Assembly (NCBI GenBank): GCA_900554815.1
Contig: USIO01000002.1
Location: 1-64,000 of the forward strand
DNA: 64,000 nucleotides
Reading direction: 5' to 3'
Source: an uncultured Clostridium sp.
GTDB taxonomy: Bacteria > Bacillota > Clostridia > TANB77 > CAG-508
Part shown: in pieces, positions 34,213 to 43,764 of the stretch
Position numbering within the stretch: the first letter of the stretch is position 1
Layout: every line of letters starts with the position of its first letter
Position numbers and translations under genes: made by a program
The notes under the pieces: model-generated
Seen by the model: only the letters and a program-made list of their open reading frames with translations
Told to the model about the DNA's origin: nothing
The model's database searches: none

Positions 34213-34241
34213 TTGATTTTATTTCATTTTTTTGATATGAT
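34213..34241 (+). promoter_or_regulatory. Repressor gene promoter
   Basis: TTGATT (34213-34218), 17-bp spacer, TATGAT (34236-34241), followed by AAGGAGG and the repressor start at 34268. Confidence 0.65.
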
Positions 34242-34267
34242 GTTATATATATTTAAGGAGGATTGCC

Positions 34268-34828
34268 ATGAGTAACGAAAGAACTGATAGTTTTGCTAAT
34301 AGATTAGCAATTGCTATGCAATTAAATAATATAAATCAAATTGAATTATCAGAAAAGACAAAAACCTTTTCTAAAACTATATCTCAATCTCTTATAAATA
34401 AATATTTAAAAGGTAAAGCTTTAGCTAGACAAGATAATATATATATATTATGTAAGATTTTAAATGTTGATGAAGCTTGGATGATGGGGTTTGATGTTCC
34501 AATGGAAAGAACTCCTGATGAATTAAGAACTAACAATGATATATTTCAATATACTGCTACTGATTCTGCAATGTTACCTTTACTTGATGTAGGAGATATT
34601 GCCTTTATTCAAAAATGTAATAAATACGAAAATGGTCAAACAATTTTATTTAGATTAAATAATGAAGAATATATTAGAAAAGTAACTGATAATAATGATA
34701 GCGTTGAATTTCAAGCTATGAATGTTTATTATCCTGTCATGAAATTTACAAAAGAAGAATTAAAAAAGAACAATTTTCAAATTATAGGTAGAGTAATAAA
34801 AGTTGAAAATAAAAGTGCTTTTAAATAA
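34268..34828 (+). CDS. Lysogeny repressor (XRE HTH plus S24/LexA-like domain)
   Basis: 186 aa. Residues ~8-68 are a XRE HTH (LAIAMQLNNINQIELSEKTKTFSKTISQSLINKYLKGK). Residues ~95-180 are a LexA/S24-type domain with the DSAM serine (~98) and an EEYIRKVT lysine (~138). A canonical Ala-Gly cleavage pair is not evident, so self-cleavage on SOS is uncertain. AAGGAGG lies eight bases before ATG. It faces the Cro-like gene across shared operators. Confidence 0.9.
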   Translation: MSNERTDSFANRLAIAMQLNNINQIELSEKTKTFSKTISQSLINKYLKGKALARQDNIYILCKILNVDEAWMMGFDVPMERTPDELRTNNDIFQYTATDSAMLPLLDVGDIAFIQKCNKYENGQTILFRLNNEEYIRKVTDNNDSVEFQAMNVYYPVMKFTKEELKKNNFQIIGRVIKVENKSAFK

Positions 34829-34849
34829 ATTTATATACTGGAGGTTATG

Positions 34850-35398
34850 ATGAATAATCAAATTAATAAAAAAGTAGATTTTATCCTATGTTTGTTTTTA
34901 GGTTATCTAGGTGTTCATAAATTCTATGAGAAGAAAACCTCAGTTGGTATATTATATCTATTCACAATTGGACTTTTTCTTCTAGGATGGGTTTATGATT
35001 GCATCAAATTAGGAATTGAATTATACAAATCTAAAAATATTGTTAATATTTATGAAAATTCATTAAATTCAGTAGCACCTAGTACACCAAAATTCACTCC
35101 TCTTAAAGAACACTTTGTAACTATTGCACATCCAGATGGAAAAATAGAGCAAGCACCTGATAATGTTATACTTGATACAGATTCTCATGTTTTGGTTTGT
35201 GATGGTGGTCATACTTATCATAAATGTACTGGTTGTTTTAAAAAATGGTCAAATACTTATCAAGAAAACTTTAAAGGTTGGAAATTAATCTCTTTAGAAG
35301 AAGCTAAGCAACAAGGATTAACTTTATGTAGTTTCTGCGAAGAAGCTCTTAATTTTAGTATTGATAATTTATTAGAAAATGACAAAGATACTGAATAA
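34850..35398 (+). CDS. TM2-domain protein downstream of repressor
   Basis: About 182 aa (ATGATG start; second Met has better spacing from GGAGG). Residues ~10-60 are a TM2 domain with two membrane helices (FLGYLGVHKFYEKKTSVGILYLFTIG). The C-terminal half has a Cys/His pattern (HTYHKCTGC, LCSFC) suggesting a zinc site. Co-transcribed with the repressor, so made in lysogens; a superinfection-exclusion role is possible but unproven. Confidence 0.75.
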   Translation: MNNQINKKVDFILCLFLGYLGVHKFYEKKTSVGILYLFTIGLFLLGWVYDCIKLGIELYKSKNIVNIYENSLNSVAPSTPKFTPLKEHFVTIAHPDGKIEQAPDNVILDTDSHVLVCDGGHTYHKCTGCFKKWSNTYQENFKGWKLISLEEAKQQGLTLCSFCEEALNFSIDNLLENDKDTE

Positions 35399-35438
35399 AC
35401 AACATTTTCTAATATTATAGTTATTTTTAATAAAAAGA

Positions 35439-35480
35439 GGATAATGTGTTTCATTTTTTGCGGAACGACACACATTATCC
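35439..35480. other. Long hairpin ahead of integrase containing a shared 17-mer
   Basis: Perfect 11-bp inverted repeat GGATAATGTGT / ACACATTATCC with a 20-nt loop. The loop and 3' arm contain TTGCGGAACGACACACA (35458-35474), whose reverse complement lies at 33789-33805 in the leader of the excisionase-like gene. It follows the TM2 gene and precedes the integrase by 118 bp. Confidence 0.6.
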
Positions 35481-35598
35481 AAGGTATAAAAAGTCCTTGA
35501 AACAAGGTCTCTTTATGTTATGAATTATAACATATAACAAAACCTTTTTTCAAGAGATTTTAAATAATTTTAAAGTAAAAGAGAAAGAAGGTTTTATT

Positions 35599-36987
35599 AT
35601 GAATACTACAGGTACTCGTAGAGCTAATGGCGAAGGATCTATCTACGATACTATACAAAAGATACCTAGAAGAAAAAAATTGGATCGTGAATGCGATATT
35701 TGTAAAAACTGTACTGATAGAAATATATGTAATAATCGTACTGGCTCAGCCAAATGTCAGAAGTGCGTTGAGTGTACTGACTGCTTAAAATATTGTGACC
35801 GCTTCTATTGTTATTTTAGATATCAAGCTCAGATTTCCATAGATAAAAAACAGACTACTGTTGCTAATGAAGAAAAGAAAAAAGCTGCAGTTGATAAAAA
35901 ATTAAATGTAGAAGCAAAAGTCCATACTAAGAGCTATGTAAAAAAACATGGTATCACTATTATTGAAGTATGTAAAAAAATAGGAAATACAAAATTTGAA
36001 GCAGGAAAAATCGTAAAAAATACAAAGGATAAAGATAAATATCATTACAAATATATTGAGAACTGGCCAGATTTTCAAAAGCCAGTACAAAAAGTAACTT
36101 ATAATGAAGTCCAAGATTTTCTTAATTCCATAAGGCATCTCTCACAAGGAGAAATAGAAAAAATAGTTGCTAAACTAAAAGCAGGCTTTATGCAATGTGT
36201 ATTAGATAAAATAATAGCCTATCCAGATAATCCTATGTTAAGGATATATATTCCTGTTTCCTTACAGAAAAAAGAACCTGTGCAGGCTTTTGAAATTGAG
36301 GAGCAAAGAAAATTAATAAAATATTTACTAACTAAGCCTTTGGTAAAAAGTTCTAGATGTAATTATGATGAAGAAACTCTAAGGAATTTATTTATATGTG
36401 CATTATTATCTGCTGCAAGAATTGGAGAATTAGGATCCATTGATATTGATAAAAATATAGATTTAAAGGCTAGCGGATTCACAATAAATCGAACATTATC
36501 TAGTGATGGTGGAAAAATCATTATGGGCAAAACTACTAAAACTGGTCGTAAAAAAGTAGAGCAAGGCTTGTTAGATGAAAGGTTTGTACCATTTGATATT
36601 TTTGATGAAAACTTCATGCTAGACATTGTCAAAAATCAAATAAAAAATGCACGAAGTAATCCAAATAATAAGGAAAATCTTTTGTTTTGTCAGTTAGATG
36701 GTAGTTATATAGACCATCGTTCCATAAATAATATATTTAAAAGGATTTGTAGAGAAGCAGGTGTAAAATTAGAACTTCCTAAGGGATGTCATACTCACAT
36801 GTGTAGGCATACTGCTGTTACTAGGATGATTGAAGCCGGAATGGATCTTCTGGTTATTGCAGCTATCCTTGGCCATGTTGATGACCGCCAAATAAGAGAG
36901 ACTTATGGTCATATTCTCGCACGATATATAAACAAGCAGTTAAAGGATTGTAGAGTTTATTCTAAAAAGATAAAACTTTGTGCTTAG
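35599..36987 (+). CDS. int: Tyrosine site-specific integrase
   Basis: 462 aa. Catalytic residues visible: Arg in AARIGEL (~274), Lys in GKTTKTG (~314), HxxR (~400-403), His in LGHVD (~426) and Tyr in ETYGHI (~436). An unusual N-terminal Cys-rich segment (about ten Cys, residues ~32-71, CxxC pairs) probably binds zinc before the SAM-like core-binding domain. It lies next to attR, and TTTTAATGTAA repeats on both prophage ends are its likely arm sites. Integrates into tRNA-Gly. Confidence 0.95.
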   Translation: MNTTGTRRANGEGSIYDTIQKIPRRKKLDRECDICKNCTDRNICNNRTGSAKCQKCVECTDCLKYCDRFYCYFRYQAQISIDKKQTTVANEEKKKAAVDKKLNVEAKVHTKSYVKKHGITIIEVCKKIGNTKFEAGKIVKNTKDKDKYHYKYIENWPDFQKPVQKVTYNEVQDFLNSIRHLSQGEIEKIVAKLKAGFMQCVLDKIIAYPDNPMLRIYIPVSLQKKEPVQAFEIEEQRKLIKYLLTKPLVKSSRCNYDEETLRNLFICALLSAARIGELGSIDIDKNIDLKASGFTINRTLSSDGGKIIMGKTTKTGRKKVEQGLLDERFVPFDIFDENFMLDIVKNQIKNARSNPNNKENLLFCQLDGSYIDHRSINNIFKRICREAGVKLELPKGCHTHMCRHTAVTRMIEAGMDLLVIAAILGHVDDRQIRETYGHILARYINKQLKDCRVYSKKIKLCA

Positions 36988-36999
36988 ATATACAAATAT

Positions 37000-37239
37000 T
37001 TACATTAAAATTACATTAAAAACCTATTCGTAAAAAATTCATACCCAATGTATTGTAGCTATTTCAGTACATTGGGTAAATTACTCTAGGAGTTATTTCC
37101 GACTACCCGCTTTTTCTATTTCCAGAAAAAATGAAAGCTAGTAATATCAAATACTAGCTTTTTTCATATTAAAAAATTTTAATGTAAATATGTTTTTTAA
37201 TGTAAATATTTTTAGAGTTTTAATGTAATTTTAATGTAG
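37000..37239. repeat. Putative integrase arm-type sites, right end
   Basis: The 11-mer TTTTAATGTAA occurs inverted at 37000-37010 and 37011-37021, direct at 37177-37187, 37195-37205 and 37218-37228, and with one change at 37229-37239. Closer to the core, TTTTAAGAA-type repeats fill 37250-37372 twice. An inverted 13-bp copy of the core plus left flank (CCGACTACCCGCT) lies at 37099-37111. This layout fits a phage attP with several integrase and accessory sites. Confidence 0.65.
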
Positions 37240-37380
37240 TTTTTCCATAATTTTAAGAATTTTTAAGAAGTTTTAAAAAGTTCAAAAATATTTTTGCTAT
37301 CAAAAAACCTTGATTTTTCAATACTTATGTGTTTTTAAGAACTTTTAAGAAGTTTTAAAAACTTTTAAAAATATAAATTC

Positions 37381-37456
<76 letters not shown>

Positions 37457-37805
37457 ACTCTGTTTTTATTTTATCATATTTTTTAGTTTTAGTCTAGTAA
37501 AATAATATTTTTTTGTAACTTCTTAAAAATATAATAAGAATTCATGCAAAATATGTAATATTAATTTAAATTGGTATTATATACACTATATATTTTGTAG
37601 GATTTTGTAATAGTTTCGTAATTTTTTTGTAATATTTTATTGTGGTTTATAATCTATGTATTATATCTTTCTTCCTTTGTTTGTCTGGATTTGTTTGTTT
37701 TATTGTTACGATTATTTTACATAAAAATTACAAAACCATTACTTTTTTGGCTTTTATGTAACCTTGTTTTCTTTTAATTATTACAAAAGTACTTCCTGTG
37801 GAAAC

Positions 37806-37864
37806 TGTGGATAACTCTGTGAATAATTGTTAAATGTACATTTTTTGTTCACAGTTTATTCACA
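37806..37864. other. DnaA-box cluster in a 470-bp intergenic region
   Basis: The non-coding stretch 37458-37929 contains a perfect DnaA box (TGTGGATAA, 37806-37814, minus orientation), TGTGAATAA (37818-37826, minus) and TTATTCACA (37856-37864, plus), with a weaker TGTGGAAAC just upstream. No dnaA, dnaN or recF is nearby. It may titrate DnaA or regulate; no other feature is visible in the stretch. Confidence 0.5.
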
Positions 37865-37929
37865 ATTAATTTTTAGTAATGTTGTTATGTTATCTATTAT
37901 ATATTTTTTTTACTATTTATGTGTACTCT

Positions 37930-38361
37930 TTATTGTAAATTTTGTCTTCTATCTTTTTTATGTAATTTTAAATTTACACCTATTATTCCTCCAATTATAC
38001 CTGATAATATAGCAGATATAACCATAATTATTGTATTTGTATTAATACTAAAATTTTGGTATAAAACACTTGATAATATATATATATAAATTATATAAAT
38101 GCTTCCCACAGTTGCTCCATTTACAATACCTTGCTTTTTAATTTTTATAGAACTAAAAATACTTCCAATCAAAATGCTTACTGCTGTTGTAATGATAATA
38201 ACAGGAATAATAACATTTTCTGAAATAGTTGTATAAGATAATAATATTGCTAGAAAAAGTAAAATAATTAATGTAATAGTAATAGCTAGAATACTTCCTT
38301 TTATTATTTTAGTAACATTGTTTTGAGGTATTATTTCTGTGTTTTTGTTTTTAATTATCAT
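37930..38361 (-). CDS. TIGR04086-family membrane protein
   Basis: 143 aa. Four membrane helices (~22-45, ~50-70, ~82-102, ~108-130) between a short polar N-terminus and a basic C-terminal tail, the TIGR04086 pattern of Clostridia. Function unknown. Its Shine-Dalgarno AAAGGAGG lies inside the 3' arm of a 19-bp hairpin (38365-38414), so translation may be controlled by structure. Confidence 0.75.
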   Translation of the reverse strand: MIIKNKNTEIIPQNNVTKIIKGSILAITITLIILLFLAILLSYTTISENVIIPVIIITTAVSILIGSIFSSIKIKKQGIVNGATVGSIYIIYIYILSSVLYQNFSINTNTIIMVISAILSGIIGGIIGVNLKLHKKDRRQNLQ

Positions 38362-38364
38362 ATA

Positions 38365-38414
38365 AAAACCTCCTTTAATATATAATTTACAATTAATATA
38401 TTAAAGGAGGTTTT
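38365..38414 (-). terminator. 19-bp hairpin: terminator that also buries a ribosome site
   Basis: AAAACCTCCTTTAATATAT at 38365-38383 pairs perfectly with 38396-38414 around a 12-nt loop. On the minus strand the 3' arm contains AAAGGAGG and is followed by TTTTTATATG, the next gene's start. It fits a terminator for the WG-repeat gene whose readthrough RNA would hide the next ribosome site. Confidence 0.65.
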
Positions 38415-38428
38415 ATTTTATTCCATTA

Positions 38429-39925
38429 TTATCTAGTATTGGTTTTATTATCTAATACTGTATTATCGTTTAAAACTATAACATTTTTATAGTCACTAAT
38501 TAGTCCCCTAAGTCTAACCTGATTAGAATTTACATATTCTTGAACACTTGTTATTCTTCCGTCTTTTTCCATGTAATACACATTTTCCCCTTCATTTGTA
38601 ATAGAATAAATTCTATCATATTCACATGGTATTAATTCATTTCCTATTGAATTTACTATTCCATATTTTCCATTTTTTCCAACAACAATTCCTTTTATGC
38701 TTACATCATCTAATTCAACATTTGGAATAATTACCGCATTATTAACACTTCTTTCCGGCATTTCTGTTCCTTCTGAAATTTCATTTTTATTATTGTTATT
38801 GTTGTTGCTATTGTCTGATGGTTCACTTGTTGGGTGATTTGCAACATATCCTATCTCATCATATTCTAAATTTAATATAATTTGACCTGATTTATTTGCA
38901 ATTCCCCATTTGTTGCCTTTTTTTATTGGAATACAGTTTTCGTATAGAAACATGCCATTTTCTATTTCATCACTTGGAAATAATTGTTTGTCAATGCCAA
39001 TATCATTATACTCAATGTTAACCAATATATTTCCCCTTCTACCTAAAACACCATATAAATTATCTTTTTTTACATAGTATAGTTTTAGTTGACTATCAAT
39101 TAAACCAATTTCCTCATATTCTAGCGTTATATTAATATCTCCTGTTTTAGAAATTACTCCTGTTTGTCCAGAATTAGTTGCTAAAAATTCATCTGTACTT
39201 TCTAAATAAGTTAAATTATCATATTTTGCACCTATAATTTCACTAAAATCTTCTGTAGATAAGACTCCATATTTACCATTTTTTTGTACAACTAGCATAT
39301 TCCCAATAATTGCTTTTTGTGTCATAAAATCTTCTGTTACTGATGTATATTGATTTCTTTCTGCCTGTTTATTATAATAGTCTACTAAATATGGCAATGT
39401 GTAAATATATAATGTTTTATTTTCGGTTTCATAATAAACTGTAATATTAAATGCCGTCTGAATTGCTTTTTGAGTAGCATATAGTTCATCTTTATATGTT
39501 TTAACTGGTAAGTCTATTTTATAATTGTCAAAATTTACTTTATCCTCTGATGTGTTTTTATAAATGATGTCAGAATTTAGTTCTAATGTAGCAACTTGTT
39601 TTTCGCTTTCTACATAACATTTTGTTTTATCTTCCGAAAATTGTCTAAAATCTCCATTATAATAGTTGTATCCGGCTAAGTCTGCTATTTTTTTTATAGA
39701 AAAATACGTAATCCCAGTAGCATTATCAATGATTGTTAGATCAGATGGCAATGTTACTCTTTTTCCATTAACATTCAGTTTTTCTTTATTTTTTTCTGCC
39801 TGTTGTAAAACCAACATAATTACAAATACAAGTATTAGCAAAATAATTGCGATAATAATTGCAAATGCAACATATTTTTTACTTTTATTTTCTTTTTCAT
39901 TTTTTTCTTCACTTAGTAATTCCAT
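38429..39925 (-). CDS. Membrane-anchored WG-repeat protein
   Basis: 498 aa. One N-terminal membrane helix (~18-42), a copper amine oxidase-like N-terminal domain (residues ~50-190: VNGKRVTLPSDLTIID...), then WG-type beta repeats (NGKYGV, NLYGVLG, NKWGIANKSGQI, NGKYGIVNSIG) interrupted by an Asn/Ser-rich linker. Extracellular. WG proteins may act as wall or protein-binding scaffolds; the precise function is unknown. Confidence 0.8.
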   Translation of the reverse strand: MELLSEEKNEKENKSKKYVAFAIIIAIILLILVFVIMLVLQQAEKNKEKLNVNGKRVTLPSDLTIIDNATGITYFSIKKIADLAGYNYYNGDFRQFSEDKTKCYVESEKQVATLELNSDIIYKNTSEDKVNFDNYKIDLPVKTYKDELYATQKAIQTAFNITVYYETENKTLYIYTLPYLVDYYNKQAERNQYTSVTEDFMTQKAIIGNMLVVQKNGKYGVLSTEDFSEIIGAKYDNLTYLESTDEFLATNSGQTGVISKTGDINITLEYEEIGLIDSQLKLYYVKKDNLYGVLGRRGNILVNIEYNDIGIDKQLFPSDEIENGMFLYENCIPIKKGNKWGIANKSGQIILNLEYDEIGYVANHPTSEPSDNSNNNNNNKNEISEGTEMPERSVNNAVIIPNVELDDVSIKGIVVGKNGKYGIVNSIGNELIPCEYDRIYSITNEGENVYYMEKDGRITSVQEYVNSNQVRLRGLISDYKNVIVLNDNTVLDNKTNTR

Positions 39926-39934
39926 AAAAACCCC

Positions 39935-41075
<1,141 letters not shown>

Positions 41076-41085
41076 CTATTATTTT

Positions 41086-42111
41086 TTAATAAATAAACAT
41101 TGCATCACCAAAACTAAAAAATTTATATTTTTTATTAACAGCTTCTTTATATGCTTCCATAATGTAGTCTTTTCCAGCAAGTGCAGATACTAACATAATC
41201 AAAGTTGATTTTGGCAAATGAAAATTTGTTATTAGTGCATCAATACATTTAAATTTATACCCTGGATAAATAAAAATATTTGTATCTCCTTCTATTTCTT
41301 TTACCATTCCGTTTTCATCTGCTACGCTTTCTAAAACTCTACAAGATGTTGTCCCACATGCAATTATCTTCTTTTTGCTTTGCTTAGCATAATTAATTTT
41401 TTCAGCATCTTCTTGTTTTATATAATAATGCTCTGTGTGCATCTTATGTTCTTCTACTTTTTCTACCTTTACTGGTCTAAATGTTCCTATTCCAACATGT
41501 AGTGTTACATTTGCAATTTGAACTCCTTTTTCAGATAAATTTTGTAATAATTCATTTGTAAAATGTAGACCTGCAGTTGGTGCTGCTGCTGATCCTTCGT
41601 GTTGTGCATATACAGTTTGATATCTGTCTTTTTCTTTTAATGTTTCTTTAATATATGGTGGTAAAGGCATTAAACCTATGTTGTCTAATATCTCGTTAAA
41701 GATTCCATTGTATTTAAATTCTACTAGCCTGTTACCATTTGGTAATACTTCTAAAAGTTCTGCTTTCAATATTCCATTGCCAAAAGAGACTTTTGCTCCT
41801 TTTAATAATTTTCTTCCAGGTCTTACAATTACTTCCCATATATCATCTTTTTTTCTATTTAATAGCAAAAATTCAACATTTGCTCCTGTTATTTCTTTTA
41901 TTCCATATAGTCTTGCTGGAATTACCTTTGTATTATTAATTACTAAACAATCTCCAGATTCTAAATAGTTAATAATGTCTTTAAAAATCTTATGTTCTAT
42001 TGTGTGTTTTTGTTTATTTAAAATTAGTAATCTGGATTCATCTCTTTTTTCATTTGGGTGTTGTGCAATTAATTGCTCTGGTAAATTATAGTCAAAATCT
42101 GCTACATTCAT
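41086..42111 (-). CDS. queA: S-adenosylmethionine:tRNA ribosyltransferase-isomerase
   Basis: 341 aa, full length. Motifs: [24 protein letters not shown] near the N-terminus, GANVEFLLL (~78), [12 protein letters not shown] (~170), the [11 protein letters not shown] block (~250) and the C-terminal [18 protein letters not shown]. It adds the epoxycyclopentane ring in queuosine synthesis, the step after Tgt. Contains no in-frame CGG. Confidence 0.95.
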   Translation of the reverse strand: MNVADFDYNLPEQLIAQHPNEKRDESRLLILNKQKHTIEHKIFKDIINYLESGDCLVINNTKVIPARLYGIKEITGANVEFLLLNRKKDDIWEVIVRPGRKLLKGAKVSFGNGILKAELLEVLPNGNRLVEFKYNGIFNEILDNIGLMPLPPYIKETLKEKDRYQTVYAQHEGSAAAPTAGLHFTNELLQNLSEKGVQIANVTLHVGIGTFRPVKVEKVEEHKMHTEHYYIKQEDAEKINYAKQSKKKIIACGTTSCRVLESVADENGMVKEIEGDTNIFIYPGYKFKCIDALITNFHLPKSTLIMLVSALAGKDYIMEAYKEAVNKKYKFFSFGDAMFIY

Positions 42112-42140
42112 TTTGTTGTTCCTTTCTGTAAAGAAAATAC

Positions 42141-43509
42141 TTACGTTCCTATTACAGTATTATTTTGTTTTTGTAATATATTAATTTTTTCAAATATTGC
42201 TTTAAAAAATATTCTAATTTCTTCAATAATGTTTTTAGGTTCATTATCAAATTCTAGTTCCATTGAATAAATAAATTGACTATTATGAATCGGTTTAAAA
42301 GTAAATACTTGTTTTTCTAATCCAACTGTACTGTCTCCTAATTTTATATTTTTACACATATAGTCTGAATACCATTGTTTTAGCCCTTCACTTGAAGATA
42401 CTTTATATCCGTATTTTTCGTAGTCATGTAAAGCGGGGGCTTCCATTCCATGTTCTTTTGATTCTCTTTCTAATGTGTGCAAGAATTCGTGAATGTAAAC
42501 TTCTTCTGGGAAAGTGTTATTGCCTGCATATTGATAAATATCGTTTTGTTGGGTATCTGAAAGTCGAATATTTGAAAAACCTATATTTTGATATGTCATT
42601 CCTCCCAGTCCAATCCAGTCGTTTTCTTTATTTTCTGGGTGTAAAATATTTCCTAGTTTTACTATAGCAAAAATATAGTCATATTCCGCTTTTTTAATAT
42701 AAGGTTCTATTATGTCGGAAATATCATTTGTTGAAATATAATAGCCATTTTGCTGATCATAGCTAACAGATTGAATTGGCTCTTCAATGTTAATAATTTG
42801 ATAATGCATAGTCATAGCATTATTTGATAAATTTTTAAAACTTGTCTTTGCTCTTTCTAAGTTTTGTTGCATTGTTAGCATTTCATTTTGGTTAATAGAT
42901 GTTTTTATATTTGTGTTTGTACCATTTATGTTTACATTAGCATCTAAATTTTCGAATATAAAACATATCATATTCCAATTTGTGTCTTCTCTAGGAGAAC
43001 CTCTTTCTAATTTTAAATCTTTAAACCAAGCGTCTCCTTTGCAATTCCCCAAATAAGTTCCTAAGCGAAAGCCTACTTGTATTTGTGTTCTATCTTTAGA
43101 ATTAAAACAAAAAGTTAGCTGCTTCCAGTCATTGGTTCCTTTTAAAACCTCTGACATTTCTGTTGTATCTAAAATTGATATACATGCTCCTGAATTTGAA
43201 ATTTCTTTTTCTGTTTCAATATTTCCGTGTTTTTACCATACAGCTTACTCTATATGGAGTATTTTTTTCTACCTCAATAGTTTTATAAAACATAGCATCA
43301 TTATAAGTAGGAGAAGTTATTTTATAGCTGTATTGATTATCTACTTCTTTTTCTCTTGAAAAAGTACTAACTCCTTGTATATATTCTGCTTTTACAAAAT
43401 CATTGAAATATTTTCTTCTATATAAATTATATATTATATATATCCCATAAATTATTATAATAATTAAGATAAGTGAAATTAATCGACTAACCCAGATTTT
43501 TTTCTTCAT
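42141..43509 (-). CDS. Membrane-anchored putative metalloprotease, +1 shift at CGG
   Basis: Part 1 (97 codons from 43509) has an N-terminal membrane helix (~5-28), then a jelly-roll-like beta domain ending VSCMVKT-CGG-AAA-TAT-TGA. Skipping one C at 43227 gives GGA and continues [17 protein letters not shown] into part 2, which completes the beta domain ([35 protein letters not shown]). A C-terminal domain follows with HEFLHTLE, the HExxH zinc-protease motif. Joined length 455 aa. Probably an extracellular carbohydrate-binding-like plus peptidase protein; substrate unknown. Confidence 0.75.
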
Positions 43510-43728
43510 AAGTACTCCTCTTATAAATAAATTTATTTTAATTATACTGTTTTTCTATAATAAGTGCAATACATTTTAATATTATTTCTTTTATATTAGA
43601 GCTTGCTCTAATGATGTACAAAATGTTGCGGGAATTTTGTAAAATACTAGGCAGCTTTAAATTGTTGTATATATTTTTATATTTTCATATATTAATCAAA
43701 TTATACACAAAAATCACTTGCTTTCATG

Positions 43729-43764
43729 TATAATAAAAAGAGGTATTCCCCTCTTTTTATTATA
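43729..43764 (-). terminator. ileS ter hairpin
   Basis: TATAATAAAAAGAGG / CCTCTTTTTATTATA 15-bp inverted repeat at the end of ileS, with A/T-rich arms supplying U-runs on either strand. The ileS stop codon is within the 3' arm. The remaining stretch 43510-43728 is AT-rich with no gene visible. Confidence 0.75.

Noticed and set aside
37458..37929. Chromosomal origin of replication
   Set aside because: DnaA boxes are present but there is no dnaA, dnaN, recF or clear AT-rich unwinding element arrangement around them.
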